Translations under genes and position numbers: made by a program | In this document: positions 44,731 to 57,083 of the stretch, piece after piece | Layout: each line of letters opens with the position of its first letter | Numbering within the stretch: position 1 is the first letter of the stretch | NCBI RefSeq assembly: GCF_004337985.1 | Contig: NC_043741.1 | Coordinates: 753,920 to 817,919, forward strand | DNA from: Pyricularia pennisetigena | Lineage: Eukaryota; Ascomycota; Sordariomycetes; Magnaporthales; Pyriculariaceae | DNA: 64,000 bases | Reading direction: 5' to 3' | Notes under the pieces: model-generated | Seen by the model: only the letters and a program-made list of their open reading frames with translations | Databases searched by the model: none | Told to the model about the DNA's origin: nothing

Positions 44731-45957
44731 ATGGCAAAACCCGAAACAAAGTTCAACCTAGGCTCCGTCCTAGTAGTCGGCGGCTGCGGCTTCCTCGGCT
44801 CGCACATTGTGCGCATGCTCCTCGACGACTACAACTGCAGCGCCGTCTCGGCCGTCGACCTCCGCTGCACCCGCAACCGCCGCGAGGGCGTGCAGTACCA
44901 CGACGCCGACATCACCGACGCGGAGCGCCTCGTGTCCGTCTTCGATCAGGTCCGCCCGGACGTCGTCATCCACACGGCCAGCCCGCTGGCTCAGGGCAGC
45001 AGTGTCGTCCACCGCGACATCTACTACAAGGTCAACGTCGAGGGCACCAGGACGGTCGTCGAGGCCTGCAGGAAGGCGGGTGTCAAGGCACTGGTCTTTA
45101 CGAGCTCGGCCAGCGTCATCAGCGATAATGTTTCAGACCTCATCAACGCCGACGAGCGCTGGCCCATGATTCGGGGCGAGAAGCAGACCGAGTACTATTC
45201 CGATACCAAGGTATGAACTGTTGTCTCGTTTCTGTCTTCCCCCCTTCCCTCCCCCAACCCCCTCAAGCACTAAACAACACCACGCTAATCAACCGCAATC
45301 CCTCCCCCGCCCCGTCAACAGGCAGAAGCAGAAGAAATCGTCCTCAAGGCCAACGAGCCCGGCAAGCTCCTCACCGCCGCGATCCGCCCGTCCGGCATCT
45401 TCGGCGAGGGCGACAGCATGGTGACGGCCAACCTGGTCAAGACGTACCGGGAGGGCAAGTGGAAGGTGCAGGTGGGCGACAACAACAACCTGTTCGACTT
45501 CACGTACGCGGGCAACGTGGCGCACGCCCACCTGCTGGCGGCGCGCGCGCTGCTCGTGACCTACTCGGCCAAGACGCAGCCCCTGGACCACGAGCGCGTC
45601 GACGGCGAGGTCTTTCTCGTCACCAACGACTCGCCCGTCTACTTTTGGGACTTTGCGCGCCTCGTCTACCGCGCGGCCGGGAACCGCGAGGGCCTCGACA
45701 AGGTCTGGGTCCTGCCGCGCGACGTCGGCATCGCCCTGGGCTGGTGCTCCGAGACGGCCGCCTGGCTGCTCGGCCGGCCCGTCCCGACCTTTAGCCGCCA
45801 GCGCATCATCTACAGCACCATGACCAGGTACTACAACATCACAAAGGCCAAGCAGCGCCTGGGCTACGCCCCGATCGTGAGCATGGAGGAGGGCGTCAGG
45901 AGGGGTGTGCAGTACATTTTGGACCAGGAGAAGGAGACGGGCAAGCCCATCTGCTAA
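44731..45957 (+). CDS. ERG26: Sterol-4-alpha-carboxylate 3-dehydrogenase (decarboxylating)
   Basis: Two exons, 44731-45210 and 45322-45957 (intron 111 nt), give 371 residues, the usual length. It is a 3-beta-HSD/SDR enzyme: the NAD(P)-binding loop GGCGFLG is at 17-23, followed by the family's acidic strand end (AVDLR), and the catalytic Tyr156-x3-Lys160 lies in EYYSDTK, right at the exon junction. AAIRPSGIFGEGD and FDFTYAGNVAHAHLLAAR are typical of Erg26/NSDHL. The enzyme oxidises the 3-hydroxyl of 4-carboxysterols with loss of CO2 in the C-4 demethylation part of ergosterol synthesis, working with Erg25, Erg27 and Erg28 at the ER. A hydrophobic stretch near the C terminus (DVGIALGWCSETAAWLLG) may anchor it. 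Codon use is strongly GC-biased, as expected for a well-expressed gene. Confidence 0.9.
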
Positions 45958-46123
45958 GTATGACGGGCTGGGCTAGTAAAAAGATTTTTTTATTTTTTTT
46001 TATTTTCTTATGAACATTTGTTTTATTCGGAGCCGACTTTATGACATGTATATATAAATCCTTAATTAATTCAGCAGCACTCCAACAAAAGAAAGTGCCA
46101 CATTGCGAGAGTGGCGCCAAGAG

Positions 46124-46155
<32 letters not shown>

Positions 46156-47008
46156 GGATGGGATCGTTGCACTGAGAGACCGGACGATCGACAAAGAGCA
46201 GATCAATAAAGATAGCAAAAGGATGCCAAGAAACAAGGAAAAAGCACACGACGCCTTTCACTTTTTCTTTCGTTCTCTATTCTTAATAATCATGAGGAAA
46301 AAGAAAAAAAAGAAAAAAAAAAGAAAAAGGTGACGAACACCACAACAAGCTGTTCTTTAGATTCATTTAGTCAACAGGGGAAAAACAAAAAGACCGCGCA
46401 TGCGGGATTCCCACGGGACAAGAAGATGCTACATATTCCTCTACAGCCCAGAACTTTGTCAAGAAAGTAAAACCCTTCTAGTAGTCATTCATAATAAGAA
46501 GGTAAAAAGAAAAAACAAGAAAAAAAAAGAAAAAAAAAAGACAATAACCCAACAACTCCTGATAAAAGGGAACAAAAGGAAGAGTGAAGAAAAAGAGGAA
46601 GAAAAAAAAAAACAAACAAAGCGTACCACAAATTATATGTGTCTCCACTAGTAAAGCCGGTATCACCAAAAAGGATACGACACCAAAAAGAATTGTAAAA
46701 GAAGAAAAAAGAAAGTAAAAAGAATAACAAGCTCGCACTACAAATCCTGTGGCCTCTTGAGCTGCCCAACCAAAAGGGGTATATCAAAACCTTCCATGCT
46801 AGGTAAAGGGGTTCGTGTGTGTCTCCACACAACCGCACGCACAACAGACACGCCACGAAAAAGCCAAGTTTCCCAGTTAATCAAGAAACGACCGGGGGGC
46901 GAAAGCCAACCAAGGTAAAGAAGACCCGGGGTGGCGCTGGCCATCTTAAATTGCGGCAAACAAAGAAAACCTTGATCAAGGAGCTGTTCCGTCATCAGTC
47001 CTTTCCCA
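45958..47008. other. Convergent spacer with A-rich tracts
   Basis: Between ERG26 and the RhoGAP gene. Contains A29 at 46124-46152 and many A/G-rich runs to 46640. No coding signal. Confidence 0.6.
46124..46152. repeat. A29 homopolymer
   Basis: Twenty-nine consecutive A, downstream of ERG26. Confidence 0.95.
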
Positions 47009-50000
47009 TCAGCCCGTTCCAGTAACACCAACAGAGCCAGGTTGTCTACTGTTGTTTCCCCATCCAGAGTTCCTCCAATCCCTCCGCTGGCCACCACTCC
47101 GATCAGACGAGGGCTCACGGCTCATCCCTGGTGAAGGTTCAAATTCCTGACCATATGGCGAGGGCTGCCCGTTGTCTTCATGTCTCCTCAGCGGGGTATT
47201 ATGCATGGAGCTGGCGTACTGTTGCTTGTCGTGGATGGGACGCACACTGCGCTCATCTTGCCAGACTGAAGGGTCGGTATCCACTCGCCTGGCAAATGGG
47301 CGGTTAGGCGTGTCGTGCCGGCCAACAAGCTCGTCGCCGTGGCCCCGAAGGCCACCGTTCATAAGCGGACGGTCACCGAATCGTTTGAGGATCTCCTTGG
47401 TTGTGAGATCGCCATTGTTGTTGAATAATGTTGAGTCGCTGAGAATATCAACCAGATCATCGGGCACCTGCATTGTTTGGTTAGATATTTCACGTGTCTG
47501 GATGAAGAAAGACAAACGTTGCCTTGACGCAAAATTGCAAAGAGTACCTACCAAGCACATTTCTTCTATGTCCTGGATGAGCGTCTCGACTGCCACGATG
47601 GCAAACATGGGATCGCTGTCCAGAGTGAGGGCCTTGGATTGCAGATAAAGGATATTCGGTGCAATGACGGTTGCCAGATTTTTAACATCCATCTTGGATC
47701 CCGACTCGTCGTCGACCTGGTGGAACGTTCCTGCCCACTTCAGGAAGCAGAATAAAATCTCAAGGCAGTCCCTGTGGCACTTGGGCAGCAGGCAGCAGAT
47801 GAGATGTAGACACTGTCGCCGCTTGTCCGCGTCTTGTATCTTGGCTGCTGTCAGCCAGAGGTTATAGAGCTTGTGCGTCATCAAAGGATCCGGTAAATCT
47901 CTGAGATAGCGCTTCAGCAACGCAGCTACTTGCACAACCGGCTGCGAGCTCAGGTTCACACTGTCGCAGCCTTCTCGGTCGATTTTCTCGCAAAGCTCAC
48001 TAAGCTTTTTGATGTTGCCGTTCTTCCTGAAGACACCCTCGACCGACAAATCCATCTGCTTCATCGTCGCCACAATGTCGTCAACAATCGCCGGGATGCG
48101 CAGCGTTCCGGGTCCCACTCCGTCTGTCGAGTCGGCGCCGTCGCGTTCAATTATTATCTCTAGAGGCACGCCAAAGACGCCCTTCTTCTTGACGTTCTTC
48201 TTGCCGTCATTTTTGAAAGCCTTTCCAAACTTGTTCCAGAAAGTGGCTGGTTTCCTTGACTCGATGAATCCCAACAGCTCCTCCAATTCAAATTCGTTGT
48301 TGAGTAAGGGGTGCATCGTTAATACCGCCAGGTGCCTAACGATGAAATAATCAAGATTCGAGAGCTCCGAGAAATATTTCCTGCCACCAATGCCCATGAC
48401 CATGCCTCGCTGTGGCGACGGCTCTCCGTGTGATCGGGGACCTCGACCCGGAGAGAAAGCACGGGGGTTGTTGGAGCTGAGATTTGGCTCTGTCGCCGGC
48501 GCTCGGAACAATTCTTGGCGTTGGAACGCGTTGGGTCTTTGCTCTCGAGCCTGCTCGGCCGCGACGATGCGGGGAATGTCGTCCAATGTTAAAGCATCTT
48601 GATTTCCAAGCATCGAGTCCTCTGCACGTTCGTTGGCAGGGTCCTCAACAATCTGGAACCCCGGCTTCCGGGGATCACCGGGGCCCGCCCCTGCCGAGCT
48701 GGGACGACCGGTCCCGTCTGGTCCCTCCATAATACGTGATGTCCTGGCTTTCCTGACGCTGGAAGACAGCGCCTTGTCGAGACGGGTGCTCTTCAACCTC
48801 TTGACATCATTGACTGCACTCTCGTACGAAGACTCCCGCTGGTGCATGCCGCCGGCGGCAAAACTCTTAGATCGCGCCTCACTTCGCAAGTGCGGTGGCA
48901 AATCTCGTTGTCCGTCGTGTGAATCTTGGGGATGGCCGTCCTCTCGTGGGATTGCACCCGTGCTTCGCAAAATCTCCAACAGCCTCGCCAAAGCCACCTT
49001 GAGCAAATATACATACTGCTGCAGCTTGGTGACCCGGGTGAATGGAGGTGCATTGTCCGCATAAAAAGAGCCACAGTTGGTGCAAAATATCTTTTGGTCG
49101 TAGGGGTTAAATTGCGCATCCTGCAAACTCCTCCCCAATTCTCTGCCGCAACGACTGCACGCCACACATGCAATGTGCCATCTTTTCTCCTCGTTCTTTG
49201 CACACTCGTCCTCTATCGGCTTGCGACATAGGCTGCACTGGTCTGAGTCGTTAGCCGAGAGACGCGACATGCCCATGGTGATCGAAAGCGACTGTTCTTC
49301 GCCTTTGAGGGACTCGAGATTTCCGAGATCGTCGAGAAACTGGTACAGGCCGTCCGCCGTGTTTCTTTCCTTCTCTATTCGCAGAGCGCCTTGTAGACAG
49401 ATCCGGATCAATAGCTTGAGATAGTGTGCCAGACCGGTTACCAAGGAAAGTAACTCCTGTGTCACTCCAAGTTTACGAACCTCCTTGTCCTGCGCCTTAG
49501 ACAGCAAGGAAAAGAAAGCGACAATCTTTTTGCACAGCAATTTTGCCTCTCTGCCGTACGACAAGGCTGTGAGTACGAAAAAAAAAACGTGTTAGCAAAT
49601 CTCTGTGTCAGCGTGGCCACCTGCGGATCGACCGACACCCTCCTGCGGCTCTGGCCGAGACAACGCACAAGGAGGGAAAACAAAATTGTGCAAGTGAATG
49701 CAGGGGCGAGGTTTCGGCATACCCTTCATTTCGAGCTTCGTCATGGTTGCATCGAGGCCATCTGCAGATTTGAATAAAATGTCGACGTGCCAGATGAATT
49801 TCTTAGCTACCATGACACCATCCACATATGCTCCATTGCTCACGTGGAGCAGCATATCTGATATGCAGGCGGCAGAAGACTCTTCAAACGTGGATAATGT
49901 GCTCCATATCCTGTAGACCTTCTCCTCCATGCGCTCTTCACCGACCTTGACGAGCTCGCGGCTGGCTTGTTCATCCTGGTCAAGAGATAGAGTTGATGCC

Positions 50001-50908
50001 TCTTGGGGTGGCGTGAGTCGGACGTTCCAGAACTTGTGGATCATGTAGCATTCAGGATGCCAATGTTGGTTCTGGCCGTTGCGATAGATCTCGACAAATT
50101 GTTTGAGAATAGCCGTCTGGCATCCGTTGCACTTTTGTGCAAACTGAGTAGAATAGTGGTAGTGGCAGTATACACTGCCATCATGCTCGTAATAGCTGTC
50201 CTGGGCTCCGAATACAGTGTCGCACAGGGAACAGGTGAAGTGATCGACGTGATACTTGCGGTCTAGTGCTGTTATGTAGGATCCTCTCAAAGCATTGCCG
50301 CATTGGTAGCAGAGGAGGCCTAGGCGACGGAAGTAGTCTTTCTCACACAGAGGGTACTGGCCGCCACCGTTCTCGTCTTCGGCGGGGAAGAATTTAGACG
50401 CCACTATTTGTCCACAATCCTGCAAGGCGAGAAGTAGACCTGTTAGCAAGTCCAAAGACGGCAGAATGTATAAATGTTACACCGTGCTGCCATGCCAACA
50501 GGGAAGGAAGCCTTGGTTAGCATGAACAAGACTCACCCGGCACTTGAAGCAGTCCAGATGGAATGTGCCATCCAGTGCCCTCACGAACTGGCCCGTCAAG
50601 GGCTCACCGCACTTGGCGCAGATGCGCAGCTGCCCGCTTGCCGAGCGCCCATTCCTCGGCCGTGACCGATTTCTCTCTGCACTGCGGCTTCGTTCGTCGC
50701 GCATCCTCTCGCCGCCGGCACTCCACGCGGGTGACGGTGCCCCTGGCGGGACGGGCGAAGGATAAGCACCTCCGCCATTCTGGCGAGGGGCTCCCATACC
50801 CAGCTGCAGGGCGTCGCGATCCATTTGGTAGTTTTCCTCTCCTGGAGCAAGACGGTCACCGCGCCCTCGATCGGCGGGTGGCCCATCAAAAGGGTCGGGT
50901 GCAGACAT
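47009..50908 (-). CDS. LIM-domain Rho GTPase-activating protein (Rga1-like)
   Basis: Exons 50908-50537, 50419-49723, 49566-47552 and 47467-47009, with introns of 117, 156 and 84 nt, give 1180 residues. The last intron is a multiple of three with no stop. Three LIM zinc-finger regions occur: CAKCGEPLTGQFVRALDGTF..CFKC near residues 96-125 (split by the first intron), CYQCGNALRGSYITALDRKYH..C, and CSLCRKPIEDECAKNEEKRW..C. A coiled or helical region lies between LIM2 and LIM3. The RhoGAP domain begins at FGVPLEIIIERDG; the arginine finger is in EGVFRKNGN, followed by KLSELCEKID and ALLKRYLRDLPDPLM. The tail is polar and disordered. Such proteins (yeast Rga1/Rga2, S. pombe Rga) switch off Cdc42/Rho at polarity and septation sites. 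Confidence 0.92.
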
Positions 50909-51796
50909 TCTGTGTCTGCGTTTTTGGTATGGCGGCGGGAGTGTGTCGCTTCCGCTCGTTTATGGATTGGGTCCCGGTGGATCGTATGGCTGTCTGACGG
51001 CGATGGTTTCGCCTGGCTCACCTTGGGCGGATCCCGTCTCGACAGAGGTAGGTATTATGGTGAATCACCGCGTTTTCGGGGAGTGTGAACAACAGGCAAG
51101 ACTGCTGGTCGGTGGTTAGGTAGCAGTCCTGATGTCGATTGACCGGGAGCAATCAACATCAATTCGATGTTGACCTGAGCCGCGAAGCAAAACGCATAAA
51201 AGAGACCTCATTCAATCCAATCGGTGTAGCGCGGGAGGGGCTTGTGTCGGGTCGTAGTCGAAAGTCGGGCCGCGCGAAGGTTGCAAGCCGCGACGACAAA
51301 GAATGCGAGGTCGTAATGTTGTCGTCGAAAAATACAAAGGCTGTGCGGTCGATTTAGAAAAAGAAAAAAGAGAGGGAGAAAAATAAGGTAAGAGATATTA
51401 CTCGGGCCCGACGAGTCCTTGGATTTGATGTTGGGACAAGAAGCAGATGAGAGGGGGGACCCAATCCTGTCAAGTTAGGTTCCCGACGATGTTCCAGTGC
51501 GTGCCGCTTGGGCTGTGCAGACTTGCGGCAGAGGTGCTTGCCCGCTGCTAACTTAGTACACAAACGGGTCTGGGTACCTCCAGTTCACCTGTGCTGTGCG
51601 GAGCTGGGCTGCCGTAACTCTCTTCAGATTGGGTGCCGCAGTGGGCCGCAACATGCAGATTCAGGGTTGGCAGGTGACTGCCACTGGCAAAGGAGTGGCA
51701 TGAGAGCCCGCTTCTTGTGGCGGGTCGGCAACCAGCCTGACCTTCTCTAACAATTTAAGGACGGGACCACGGCCAGCAACAAGCTACCTTGCCGGT

Positions 51797-51816
51797 CTGC
51801 CTGCCTGCCTGCCTGC
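51797..51816. repeat. (CTGC)5 tetranucleotide repeat
   Basis: Five perfect CTGC units in noncoding DNA. Confidence 0.9.
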
Positions 51817-52249
51817 CTCCCTGCCGCGCCAGGCGCACGATTACGCTAATTGTTATGCTGTCTGTTGGATCTGTCTTTTGTTTCTGGGCATTGATGTCCT
51901 TGAAGGGTTTCTCATGGGTAGGTTTGATGTATCAGGGAAAGCCGAGTCGGACAGCCAAAACCAGCAGCTACCCGTGTCATTTCTCGGTAATTGGTAGAGA
52001 GATGATCCTCAGGGAAATTTTGGCAGCGGGAGACGAGGCCGGCAAGGGGTTGCTGACCCATGGATTGAATTGACCTGTACCATATTCATTTGGCTGCCTT
52101 GTTACACAACCGATTCTAGACGAGTTGGCGCCTGGGATGGACCCTTGTCAATGGTCTGTACCTGGCCGGCTCATCGTCTCGCAGTACAGTAAATGGGCGC
52201 CACACCATACTGCTAGGATGGACGATTTGGAACGAAAGGGGTGAGACCG

Positions 52250-52273
52250 AAAAAAAAAAAAAAAAAAAAAAAA
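52250..52273. repeat. A24 homopolymer
   Basis: Twenty-four consecutive A. Confidence 0.95.
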
Positions 52274-53162
52274 GACACACAGATGACAATCCCGATGACT
52301 GCTTATCATAACAGCATGCTGCCTCATCCCATCACTGCAGGTCAACTTTGCAGCTGTCACTCATCACTTGTACAGTAGGTAGTACTCAGCAGTACTGCAA
52401 ACTAAGTTGCATTTGGTTTGTTCCAATGTTTTGTGCGCTCCAACACCTTCCAGGAATTTACCAGCCAGCGCCCCAGCCGTTAGTTTGGTTAGCAGGAGAG
52501 CCTGTTATGGAATTAACCAGCTAGTCTAGATGAGAACGTCTGAGCCAACGTCCCTGCGCTGAAGAACAAACCCACATTCTACAGACCGCGATCCACGCCG
52601 TTGGCAAAACGCCTTGTGCTGTCGACCGAATCCCCGTCCTGCAAAAATCCCCGCCATGGTCACTCACGTGCTTGACCACTGATCTTCAAGAGCACATTTC
52701 TTCTCTGTATGTCAGCAGCTGCGTTGAGGTGGGGCTCTGAATCACCAAAGAGCCAAACAGACTGCAACGCGCCTGGACGGGGTAGGTACTGTAATTAAGT
52801 ATATGTACTGGTAAAGTTTGTAGCTACTCGTTCCGGGCACCACACCTCACCAGTAGAGTTTATTCAGGTAGGAAAAGAAGCAAGGCATGACAGAAAAACA
52901 ACTAACTGCCAACATGTCAAATCGAAATTAATAAATGTGACCCAGGGCAAAAAAAAGCTTGATATGCAATTTCTCCAAAGGATGCAACCAAACGAAATAA
53001 AAGATAAAAAGAAAAAAGTCAATCGGCACGTGCCAAACGAGCAACGAACGGCGTCGTGGAAACGATAACGGTATTTCCCAGAAATCCGATGCCGTTGGCA
53101 TTATCTTGCCTAATGGCCCAGGAGAACGACCTACCGTCGACCGGGTGCTTCTAGCGCAAGCC

Positions 53163-54871
53163 TCATACCCGCACCAGCAGCCTAAGCCGTTTTTCTATCA
53201 GGGCCCTGCCCTCCGGGGTTGTCCAAACCTCGTGAGGGGACTTTTCTGCAATGTCCCAGCTGAGCAGATTCCTCGTCAGGCTGCACAGGTCTCTCTGCTT
53301 GCCCTCCCACTCACTGTCCTTTCTTATCTTTACCCCGGAGCTAACAATCACCAGGGGAGTACTCTTGTACTGAATAGCGCGGCTAGACACAACATCCCGC
53401 TTGGTGAGCGAGTTGGCCACTAGATTCTCCTGAAGCTTGGCAAACAAGTACTTCTCGGTTTGGTACACGGCCCGACCCCATACACGATCCGATCGGCCAC
53501 GGCCCCGAAGGATGGCGCCTGGGATTCGGTCGATGCCGAGTGGTGACAGGACGCCCCATGCCCATAACGCGAAGCCTCGACCGGGGTCTGCCGTACGGTG
53601 AAGGAGATCCTCGTGCGCCGGGTCGATCATCATCATTCCCTTCACTTCTCTTCCGTGTCGCGACGAGAAGATGCGCGAGTATAGCGTGCCGGTGCCAGCT
53701 CCAACCAGCACCCAAGGGCCACGCTCCCCAGCTCTGGCAAGCGCCTCGCTCAGTGCCTCAGTAGCCATCCCAGCAGACAAGGGCGAAGGAGCCGTGTCGC
53801 TCTGATCAAGGGTGGATCGCATGTCAGCACTCATTCCTACACTATCAGACAAACTCATCAAACAAACTGTTGTCACTTACCCATGCAAATCCGGGCCTAT
53901 CAGCGAAGCAGTACCTCTTGATAGTGCCGTTTTCTCTTGCGTTCTCAAAGAATTGCCACAGACCGTCCTCGACGGGTTTGCCGCCTCCCTCGATAAGCAC
54001 CGTAGGCGTCTTGTCGTCCGTCTTGTTCCCACTACAATATACGTGGATTTGGTACTTGTCCCCGTCAACCCAATATCGCACACCTGGTGCCTCGAGCGAA
54101 GAGTCGATTGCCCTGATGGTCAAGGTACACGTCATCAACCCGGCGGTGATACACAAGATGAAAATGACAATGCTGGCAATTCCCACCTCGGTCCACTCGA
54201 GCAATGTTCTGCGCGTTTCTGGCCTCCCAGTCAGGCGCTCTTCTTCCTCCCTCTTGCCCCACTGGACGGTGTGGTCTGCCGCAAGAGTCCATGTCGCCAT
54301 GAGAAAGGCCCCTGTGCAACTGTCAGTCTCATTGCCTATGCGGTTGCTGAATCAAGTGGTCTGGAAGCATACATATGACACTCGTGGAGCCCACAAACGC
54401 CTCCTCATGTCTAAGTTGGCGCACGGCAAGTATGATGATGGTGTCGGCCAACAACAACCCGGCCAGCACCCCGGACAAGATCCTCACGGACTTGCTAGGC
54501 ACGGCAAAGAACAGCAGCGTCACTGCCAGCAGGCCCAGCGACATGGTCGCGTAGCCAAACGCGAAGAAGACGGAGCCGCGAGTCTGCAACCCGGGCGGCG
54601 TCACGAACATTGAGACGAGCTGCAACACCCACCACATGAAGCTCAACATGGTGAAGATGACCGTGACCCAGCGCATCAGACGTACGCTCCACAGGTTGTA
54701 GGGGGTGACGGCTGGGTCGTCGGGACTCAGGTACTGTGGAGTCGCGTCGCTGTCGAGGCGATTTGGCAGGAGCCGCGTGTACTCGTCGGGCGTGCGCCTG
54801 TCTCGGTGGCCGGCATCATTGCTGCTGTCGGCCTGACCATTATGGCCGCGATTGACGCCGTTGACGTTCAT
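53163..54871 (-). CDS. DUF2417 integral membrane protein with an alpha/beta-hydrolase-like domain
   Basis: Exons 54871-54373, 54311-53881 and 53801-53163, with introns of 61 and 79 nt, give 522 residues. The N terminus is polar and carries the DUF2417 entry DEYTRLLPNRLDSDATPQYL. Four or five membrane spans follow (WVTVIFTMLSFMWWVLQLVS; GYATMSLGLLAVTLLFFAVP; VLAGLLLADTIIILAV; then, past the first intron, WTEVGIASIVIFILCITAGL). The rest folds as an alpha/beta-hydrolase: HVYCSGNKTDDKTPTVLIEG, FADRPGFAWSDTAPSPLSAG, PWVLVGAGTGTLYSRIF, MIDPAHEDLL. Where serine hydrolases have GxSxG at the nucleophile elbow this protein reads GAGTG, so the canonical Ser is absent. I chose the ATG at 54871; upstream the frame is open but lacks another ATG. 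Function is unknown in the family. Confidence 0.8.
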
Positions 54872-56428
54872 TATTCTGGGACTGGGGATCTCAACCACAA
54901 TTGTTTTCCCAATTCATACAACAAAGCTGCATACAGTGGGGTTGGTCGTGAGGTTTCCTAATGTGGAATGTGATTCCAACTAATTAAAACCATTCACTAC
55001 ACTCTCCAGGAAGCAAACAAAGATGCGGAAGAAAAAAAGGAAAAAAAAAACAAGCAAATCCTTACGGAATTCGATCCTATGATAAACAGCACCCAAAAAG
55101 TCTTAAACAATAGACACAAGCATTGAACAAGGCGGTTGATTCATTACTTATTTTCTCCTTTGATCCAGCACTCCGCGCCCAAGCTTGGCTGCAACGCACG
55201 AATTATCCATTTGCATTGCGTCATAGATGCCGCAGTGTGGAATTTGGAGAACGATCAACGAGACTTACATGTGCTCCTAGTCTTCCTAATTGGGAATAGA
55301 CGACGCCATCTCCCCGTCACGATAGACAACGCAAAGACACGTGAATTAGCCAAAAACCTGGTGATTCTCTTTCTTTTCTTTTCTTTTCTCTCGCAACGAA
55401 ACCCGCGACAAGGCGAAATAGGAGCGCGTCACTATTTGTAGTTGTAGGCCGGTTCGGCTACACGAGCATAAAATGAAAGATTCAATTTCCGTCGAGTAAC
55501 ACGCTGGTTTTGACGCGGACTTAAAAAAAAATCGCCATTCAGCTGACTATCCTGGTGACCAGGCCACTTTGCACAGCCTTGCGGACCTGCGACTAGGGCG
55601 AAAAGCTGTGGCGGGGAAGGATCGGTGGTTTGTTAATTTCGATCTCGATCCGGGGGCTACAACGCAAAGCACTAACCATCTCCTTTGGCGTCGTTCGAAG
55701 GTTTGCTTGTGCGTGAACCGTGGAGGGTTAACCTGGAAACCCTTCTAGGTAAGAAGCCATCCCCAGAGAACTGCCCTGGTTTCAAGCGCCGATGAAAGGG
55801 ATTTTGGCCATGGGTTGTTGCGATACTAGACGCATCTTCACGTTAAGCAAGTTCTGGTCGGGTTGGAAGCAGTTATAAACCGGAAGCAAAACAAACCAAA
55901 GCAAAGCATTACACTTACCGGTTGCAGCTCAATAAATGAACCCTGAAGCAAGCAGTAAAGGGTTGAAAGAGGCCAGCTACGCCCTTTGGACAAGTGTACA
56001 GCTGGACCGATGAAGCCAAACACGGCAACCGGCAGACGGGGATGATCACGATACAGATCGTGTCAAGTCACACGAAATGGAACCAAGATGGCGGCAGAGA
56101 CACGAGCATAACCTTGTGGACAATATACTGATATTAAAAATTATAACACAAACCCGAGAGAAAAAAAAAAGAATAGATATTCGCTAACCGTCATCCTTCC
56201 TTGAGCTCCAACGCTGAATTGGGAATATGTACAACCTCATCAATAAAACCGAGTCGTCGACTCGTGTCTCGACCAGCCACGGCGCAGTTTGTGCGACCCA
56301 TAAGCAACAAACATCCACCGAGGACTTTTTCTCTCTCGGTTTCAAACCCCCACTCCAAGATAGATGCCACACATCAAAGCGGCAATGAGTTCCTCCTAGG
56401 TGGATCTTGGGGGGTTTACTTCTGCCTC
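54872..56428. other. Intergenic region between two minus-strand genes
   Basis: DUF2417 promoter on the left, with A-rich tracts near 55031-55050, and the 3' flank of the small Ser-rich gene on the right. No coding signal recognised. Confidence 0.55.
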
Positions 56429-56965
56429 TCACTCAGGCTTGTCAAACAAGGTCCCAAGCGTGCTGGCATACGACTCGGTCGAGTGCGACGAGCCGGCATG
56501 CGACGTCCTGGACCCCAACCTATGCAGCGCCAGCCCCGAAGGCCCCAGCGAGCTTGCAAACGCGGCCCTGGCCTCCTCGGCCCGCCGGATGACCAGCTCC
56601 TCCGGGTCTGGCCCGCGGCCGGACGGCCGGATGGCGTCGTCGGGGATGCGGCCGGCGGGGAGGTGCAGCTTTGCCGTGGCGCGCGGGTCCTTGCGCGACA
56701 CGCCGGCGCTCTTGTGCGCGTCGCGCGTGTGCTTCTTCCAGGCTTCTGCCGACGGCTCACTCGTGCTCACCCACTCCTTGAGCGAGGCGAGGACGGAGCG
56801 GCGTTTTTCTTTGGAGGCGGCGGTCGTGGTGGTGGTGTTGGTGTTTGTGGTGGTTTTGCTGCTGCTTGATTTTGTTGGTAGGATTCTTGATCTACGGCTG
56901 CCTGATGATGATGGTGATGATGATGGTATGCTGGGGTTTGGCGGTGTTGGTGCATTTGACCTCAT
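56429..56965 (-). CDS. Small Ser/Thr-rich conserved fungal protein
   Basis: One exon of 178 residues. The first 50 residues are a Ser/Thr/Asn/Pro low-complexity stretch. From about 52 the sequence looks conserved and folded or at least constrained: KEKRRSVLASLKEWVSTSEP, SAEAWKKHTRDAHKSAGVSR, KDPRATAKLHLPAGRIPDDA and IRPSGRGPDPEELVIRRAEE. No membrane span or signal peptide. I do not recognise a named family. GC content of the conserved part is well above that of its flanks, supporting a real gene. A 52-T tract lies 119 bases upstream of the ATG. Confidence 0.6.
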   Translation of the reverse strand: MRSNAPTPPNPSIPSSSPSSSGSRRSRILPTKSSSSKTTTNTNTTTTTAASKEKRRSVLASLKEWVSTSEPSAEAWKKHTRDAHKSAGVSRKDPRATAKLHLPAGRIPDDAIRPSGRGPDPEELVIRRAEEARAAFASSLGPSGLALHRLGSRTSHAGSSHSTESYASTLGTLFDKPE

Positions 56966-57077
56966 TTTGGTTTTGTTGAAGAGTATGTTGCGGTGGCGGT
57001 GATGATGTTTGTAGGTGCTGGTCGCTCGCTCTTTCGAGTCGAGGATCAGTATTGGCTTTTCTCTCCGAAGGAGTGAC

Positions 57078-57083
<6 letters not shown>

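Larger units (their letters stand above)
50909..53162. other. Intergenic region upstream of the RhoGAP gene
   Basis: A 2.25 kb spacer with the RhoGAP promoter and the 3' flank of the DUF2417 gene. It contains a CTGC repeat (51797-51816) and A24 (52250-52273). No coding signal was recognised on either strand. Confidence 0.55.

Noticed and set aside
45213..45794. 193-codon plus-strand frame overlapping ERG26 intron and exon 2
   Set aside because: It is a shifted frame through GC-rich ERG26 coding DNA and starts in the intron.
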